Of a DNA stretch of 64,000 nucleotides, positions 60,272-64,000 are shown in pieces (within the stretch, counting starts at the first letter, position 1; every line of letters begins with the position of its first letter). The DNA lies in assembly GCA_020638465.1 (NCBI GenBank), contig JACKIM010000001.1, forward strand, positions 186,001 through 250,000. The letters run 5' to 3'. This DNA comes from Geminicoccaceae bacterium. Lineage in GTDB: Bacteria > Pseudomonadota > Alphaproteobacteria > Geminicoccales > Geminicoccaceae. Under the pieces are notes generated by a model, which was not told where the DNA came from, ran no database searches, and worked only from the letters and a program-made list of their open reading frames with translations. The translations under genes were made by a program, and so were the position numbers.

Positions 60272-62923
60272 ATGAACGATGTGAAAAAGCCGACCGCCGT
60301 CCGGCTCGAGGACTACACGCCGCCAGCTTACCGCACCTCGGCCGTCGAACTCCTGTTCCGGCTCGATCCGCAGGCCACGAGAGTGATCGCGAAGCTGTCT
60401 GTCGAACGGGCCGGGGACACCGAAGCGGGAACACCGTTGCGCCTGTCGGGTGATGGCCCGCAGCTGCTCGGCCTGTCGCTTGACGGCAGCCCGGTGGACG
60501 AGAGCCGTTATCGCCTCGAAGGCAGGGATCTCGTCATCGACGATCCGGGCGCGCAGTTCGAACTTGTCATCGAGACAGAGATCAACCCCCAGGCGAATAC
60601 AACCTTGATGGGGTTGTATATCTCCAATGGGGTCTTCTGCACCCAGTGCGAAGCCGAAGGCTTCCGCAGGATCACGTTCTTCCAGGACCGGCCCGACGTG
60701 CTTGCCCGCTATCGGGTTCGCATCGAGGGCGACAAGACCGCCCAGCCGGTCCTGTTGTCGAACGGCAACCTGATCGAAAGCGGGGATCTGGACGAAGGGC
60801 GGCATTTTGCCGTCTGGGAAGATCCCTTCCCCAAGCCTTCCTACCTGTTCGCACTGGTGGCGGGCGATCTCGCGATGATCGAGGACCACTTCACCACCAT
60901 GTCCGGCCGCGACGTCACGCTGCGCATCTACAGCGAGCATGCGTGCATCGACCAGTGCGACCATGCGATGATCAGCCTGAAGAAGTCGATGCGCTGGGAC
61001 GAGATCCGCTACGGCCTCGAATACGATCTCGACATCTTCATGATCGTGGCCGTATCCGATTTCAACATGGGGGCCATGGAGAACAAGGGCCTCAACATCT
61101 TCAATACATCGGCAACACTTGCCCGGCAGGAAACGGCCACCGACAGCGACTTCGTCTCGGTCGAGAGAATCATCGCCCATGAGTATTTCCACAACTGGAC
61201 CGGCGACCGCGTCACCTGTCGCGACTGGTTCCAGCTCACCTTGAAGGAGGGGCTGACCGTCCTTCGCGACCAGCAGTTCACCGCCGACATGCACTCGCCG
61301 GCGGTCAAGCGGATCAACGATGTCGTCCAGCTGCGCGAAAGCCAGTTCATCGAGGATGCCGGCCCGCTCGCTCACCCGATCCGTCCGTCGAGCTACATCG
61401 AGATCAACAATTTCTACACGCGCACGGTGTATGACAAGGGTGCCGAAGTCATCCGCATGATTTTTACCATGATCGGCGAGGATGCATTCCGCAAGGGCAT
61501 GGACCTCTACTTCAGGCGACATGACGGACAGGCCGTGACCTGCGAGGATTTCGTGGCCGCCATGGCCGACGCCTCGGGCCATGACCTCACCCAGTTCCTG
61601 CGCTGGTACAATCAGGCGGGCACGCCCAGGCTCACCGTCAACCGCCACTATGCCGCCGATACGGGCCGCTTCATGCTGGAAATCAGCCAGGAGACGCCGC
61701 CGACACCCGGCCAGCCGGACAAGGAGCCGCTGCATATCCCCATCCGCATCGGCCTTGTGGGTCGCACCAGCGGCAAGGTGCTGCCGATGGCGCTGGAGGG
61801 CGAGAATTCGCAAGGCAGCGAGGAGCGCATCCTGGAACTGACCGAACCCGTCCACCTGTTCACCTTCACGGGACTCGGCGAGGAACCGATTCCATCGCTG
61901 CCGCGCGGTTTTTCCGCTCCGGTGATCGTCGACATGCCCATGTCCCGCGACGAGCTGGCCCACATGCTGGCGCGCGATCCGGATCCGTTCTGCCGCTGGG
62001 AGGCAGGGCAGAAACTCGCGATCGAGGTTCTTGACGAACTGATGGAACAACACCGCGCCAGGCAGCCGCTGGAGGTCGATCCGCGCCTGCCCGGGGCACT
62101 GGGCGCCGTACTCGACCTCGGCGATCCCGATCCGGCCTTCACCGCCAGGATGCTCGGCCTGCCGTCGCGTTCCTATTACGCCCAGCGGCTGCCGGTGATC
62201 GACGTCGAGGGCGTGATCCGCACGCACGACCACCTGCGCCGGCAACTGGGCAAGAGCCTCACCGGGAAGCTGCGCCAGGCCTACCAGGCCAATACCGCCG
62301 ATGGCCCGTTCTCGATCGAGACGGAAGCCATGGCCAGGCGATCACTCAGGAATGTCGCCCTCGCCTACCTGGTTCGCGGCGGAGCCGACCGGGCGATTGA
62401 CCTGGCGGTCTCCCAGTTCCGCGATGCCGACAACATGACCGACCGCATCGCGGCCCTTGCGGCCCTGCTCGACGTCCAGGCGCCGGGATATCAGGAACAC
62501 CTCGACAGCTTCTATGAGCAATGGAAACATGAACCGCTCGTGGTCAACAAGTGGTTCGCCCTGCAGGCGATGATGGAGGATGACGACAGTCTCGGCCGCG
62601 TGCACCGGCTGATGGAACATCCGGCGTTCAACATGTCGAACCCCAACCGCCTGCGCTCGCTGATCGGCGTGTTCTGCATGGCCAACATGAAGGGCTTCCA
62701 TCGCGCCGACGGGGCCGGTTATGCCTTCCTGGGCGATATCGTCGCCGATCTCGACCGCCGCAACCCGCAGGTGGCCTCGCGGCTGCTTGCCGTGCTCGGT
62801 CGCTGGCGCCGCCACGATGCCGGCAGGCAGGCGCTGATGAAGGCCCAGCTGGAACGCATCCTTGCCATCGACGGCCTTTCCAGCGATTCTTTCGAGATCG
62901 CCAGCAAGAGCCTGGAGGGCTGA
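60272..62923 (+). CDS. pepN: Aminopeptidase N
   Basis: This 883-residue zinc metallopeptidase (M1 family) removes N-terminal amino acids from peptides in the cytosol. The exopeptidase motif GAMEN lies in NMGAMENKGLNIFNT; the zinc site is H303-E-Y-F-H307 with third ligand E326 (LKEGLTV); the catalytic tyrosine follows. The CRDWFQLTLKEGL and AHPIRPSSYIEINNFYT segments and length match E. coli-type PepN. The ATG at 60272 has a GAGGAA site. A 45-nt longer frame is possible. It is the last gene before mmsA. Confidence 0.95.
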   Translation: MNDVKKPTAVRLEDYTPPAYRTSAVELLFRLDPQATRVIAKLSVERAGDTEAGTPLRLSGDGPQLLGLSLDGSPVDESRYRLEGRDLVIDDPGAQFELVIETEINPQANTTLMGLYISNGVFCTQCEAEGFRRITFFQDRPDVLARYRVRIEGDKTAQPVLLSNGNLIESGDLDEGRHFAVWEDPFPKPSYLFALVAGDLAMIEDHFTTMSGRDVTLRIYSEHACIDQCDHAMISLKKSMRWDEIRYGLEYDLDIFMIVAVSDFNMGAMENKGLNIFNTSATLARQETATDSDFVSVERIIAHEYFHNWTGDRVTCRDWFQLTLKEGLTVLRDQQFTADMHSPAVKRINDVVQLRESQFIEDAGPLAHPIRPSSYIEINNFYTRTVYDKGAEVIRMIFTMIGEDAFRKGMDLYFRRHDGQAVTCEDFVAAMADASGHDLTQFLRWYNQAGTPRLTVNRHYAADTGRFMLEISQETPPTPGQPDKEPLHIPIRIGLVGRTSGKVLPMALEGENSQGSEERILELTEPVHLFTFTGLGEEPIPSLPRGFSAPVIVDMPMSRDELAHMLARDPDPFCRWEAGQKLAIEVLDELMEQHRARQPLEVDPRLPGALGAVLDLGDPDPAFTARMLGLPSRSYYAQRLPVIDVEGVIRTHDHLRRQLGKSLTGKLRQAYQANTADGPFSIETEAMARRSLRNVALAYLVRGGADRAIDLAVSQFRDADNMTDRIAALAALLDVQAPGYQEHLDSFYEQWKHEPLVVNKWFALQAMMEDDDSLGRVHRLMEHPAFNMSNPNRLRSLIGVFCMANMKGFHRADGAGYAFLGDIVADLDRRNPQVASRLLAVLGRWRRHDAGRQALMKAQLERILAIDGLSSDSFEIASKSLEG

Positions 62924-62961
62924 AGCCGGCTTCGATTGACTCTGGTCATCATCGACCGGAC

Positions 62962-62997
62962 GTTCCAATCGTTCAACAAAATGGAACACACGTTCCA
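62962..62997. promoter_or_regulatory. Candidate operator upstream of mmsA
   Basis: GTTCCA (62962-62967), TGGAAC (62982-62987) and GTTCCA (62992-62997) form a 6-4-6 perfect inverted repeat (TGGAACACACGTTCCA) plus an extra half site 14 nt away. It lies 41 bp upstream of the mmsA ATG and is likely bound by the mmsA regulator. Confidence 0.55.
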
Positions 62998-63037
62998 CAA
63001 CAACGGCCCGTGTGGGTCAGCGATTCGAGGAAGGGCC

Positions 63038-64000
63038 ATGAGCAAGAACATCGGGCATTTCATTGGCGGCAAGCGCGTCGCCGGCAAGAGCGGCCAGACA
63101 TCGCCGGTCTTCAACCCGGCTACGGGCGAGCAGAGCGGCGTGGTGGCACTGGCCAACGCCTCCGAAGTACAGGAAGCGGTCGATGCCGCCCGCAATGCGC
63201 AAGCGGACTGGGCCAACACCGCGATCATCCGTCGTGCGCGCACCATGTTCAAGCTCAAGGAGCTGATCGAGGCCCACATGGACGAGATCGCCGCGACGGT
63301 CACTGCCGAGCACGGCAAGACCTTCGACGATGCGAAGGGGTCCGTTACCCGCGGACTCGAGGTGGTCGAGTTCGCCTGTGGCATTCCGCAATTGCTCAAG
63401 GGCGAGTTCAACCACAATGTCGGCACCAGCGTCGACCTGCTGTCGGTACGCCATCCCATCGGCGTCACGGCCGGCATTACCCCCTTCAACTTTCCCGTCA
63501 TGGTGCCGCTGTGGATGGCGCCCCTGGCCATTGCCTGCGGCAACGCGTTCATCCTCAAGCCATCGGAAAAGGATCCGAGCAGCTCGATGATGCTGGCCGA
63601 ACTGGCGCTTGAGGCGGGGATCCCGGCCGGCATTTTTCAGGTGGTCAACGGCGGCAAGGATGCGGTCAACGCCATCCTCGAAAATCCCGGCATCGGTGCT
63701 GTCTCGTTCGTCGGCTCGACCCCCATTGCCGAATACATCTACCAGACCGGCACCAAGAACGGAAAGCGCGTGCAGGCGCTGGGCGGGGCCAAGAACCACA
63801 TGGTCATCATGCCCGATGCCGACATGGACATGGCCGTCGATGCGCTCATGGGTGCCGCCTACGGTTCCGCCGGCGAACGCTGCATGGCGGTCTCGGTGGC
63901 CGTCCCCGTCGGCGAGGCCACGGCCGATGCACTGATCGAGAAACTCTCGCCGCGCGTCAGACAGCTGGAAATCGGCCCGGGCATGCAGAAGGGTGCCGAG
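63038..64000 (+). CDS. mmsA: Methylmalonate-semialdehyde dehydrogenase (partial, runs off window)
   Basis: The first 321 codons of a CoA-acylating aldehyde dehydrogenase are present; the 3' end lies beyond the window. It converts methylmalonate semialdehyde to propionyl-CoA in valine (and inositol) catabolism. Marks are FNPATGEQSGVVALAN, ITPFNFPVMVPLWM, KPSEKDPSS, VSFVGSTPIAEYIY and the catalytic C282 in SAGERCMAVSV. The ATG at 63038 has a GAGGAAGGG site. The product propionyl-CoA is the substrate of the PccA-type carboxylase encoded at 55.4 kb, linking the two functionally. Confidence 0.92.
   Translation, partial: MSKNIGHFIGGKRVAGKSGQTSPVFNPATGEQSGVVALANASEVQEAVDAARNAQADWANTAIIRRARTMFKLKELIEAHMDEIAATVTAEHGKTFDDAKGSVTRGLEVVEFACGIPQLLKGEFNHNVGTSVDLLSVRHPIGVTAGITPFNFPVMVPLWMAPLAIACGNAFILKPSEKDPSSSMMLAELALEAGIPAGIFQVVNGGKDAVNAILENPGIGAVSFVGSTPIAEYIYQTGTKNGKRVQALGGAKNHMVIMPDADMDMAVDALMGAAYGSAGERCMAVSVAVPVGEATADALIEKLSPRVRQLEIGPGMQKGAE

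Noticed and set aside
60206..62245. 679-residue antisense frame opposite pepN
   Set aside because: Fully antisense to an intact M1 aminopeptidase; no family match by eye.
1..64000. tRNA, rRNA or CRISPR features
   Set aside because: No tRNA-like cloverleaf, rRNA signature or regularly spaced repeat array was seen on reading either strand.

Overview
This is a high-GC chromosomal window from an alphaproteobacterium. The gene orders mltB-rlpA-dacC-tmk-holB-metG-tatD-MBL, rne / amiC-mrcA-prfB, pgk-fba-thiE-suhB and M48 peptidase-DsbA are typical of that class, and the lineage looks closest to Rhodospirillales or a relative. This is inferred from gene content and order only; no rRNA or tRNA gene was seen. 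Almost everything is dense chromosomal coding with many ATGA or GTGA stop-start overlaps.

Layout. 0.2-3 kb (minus): a two-subunit class I fumarase-type hydratase and galE. 3.4-12.4 kb (plus): an exopolysaccharide export and modification locus of the kind found beside exosortase XrtA (export lipoprotein, Wzz-like chain-length protein, BY-kinase, ExeA-like ATPase, polysaccharide deacetylase, FemAB-like protein, TIGR03087-type glycosyltransferase), with no exosortase in view. Its most unusual gene joins the cytoplasmic tyrosine kinase to an outer-membrane beta-barrel protein in one open frame. 12.5-23.2 kb: cell-wall enzymes and the tmk-holB-metG-tatD-MBL run, interrupted by an opposing secreted subtilase gene. 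23.3-30.5 kb (mostly minus): an orphan spoVR, an unknown gene, dsbA, an intact IS1595-family element with an 8-bp target duplication, an M48 peptidase and an aminotransferase. 30.6-39.1 kb: RNase E with a long leader, then divergent amiC, mrcA and prfB (with the RF2 programmed frameshift). 39.2-46.3 kb: an AEC transporter, a 53-residue membrane protein behind a CtrA-like box, an unknown repeat-containing protein, a MetOD1-type protein with a histidine kinase, coaD, an HpcH/HpaI aldolase, two DUF1127 genes and a UPF0280 gene. 46.4-50.9 kb (minus): a LysM-FecR protein, a CHASE2-PAS histidine kinase and a FixJ-type regulator in one operon. 51.2-57.4 kb: suhB, a ThiE-like protein, fructose-bisphosphate aldolase, an unknown protein, pgk, and the biotin-carrying propionyl-CoA carboxylase subunit. 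57.4-64 kb: PBP4-type dacB, a third DUF1127 gene divergent from a LysR regulator, pepN, and the start of mmsA, which leaves the window.

Functional themes are envelope building and remodelling (EPS locus, five peptidoglycan enzymes, M48/DsbA quality control), core replication, translation and RNA decay (holB, metG, prfB, rne), and central carbon and propionyl-CoA/valine catabolism (fba, pgk, pccA, mmsA). The least ordinary signals are the kinase/beta-barrel fusion, a sigma54-like element and CtrA-like sites in intergenic regions, the small CtrA-box membrane protein, and the protease inserted in a conserved operon.
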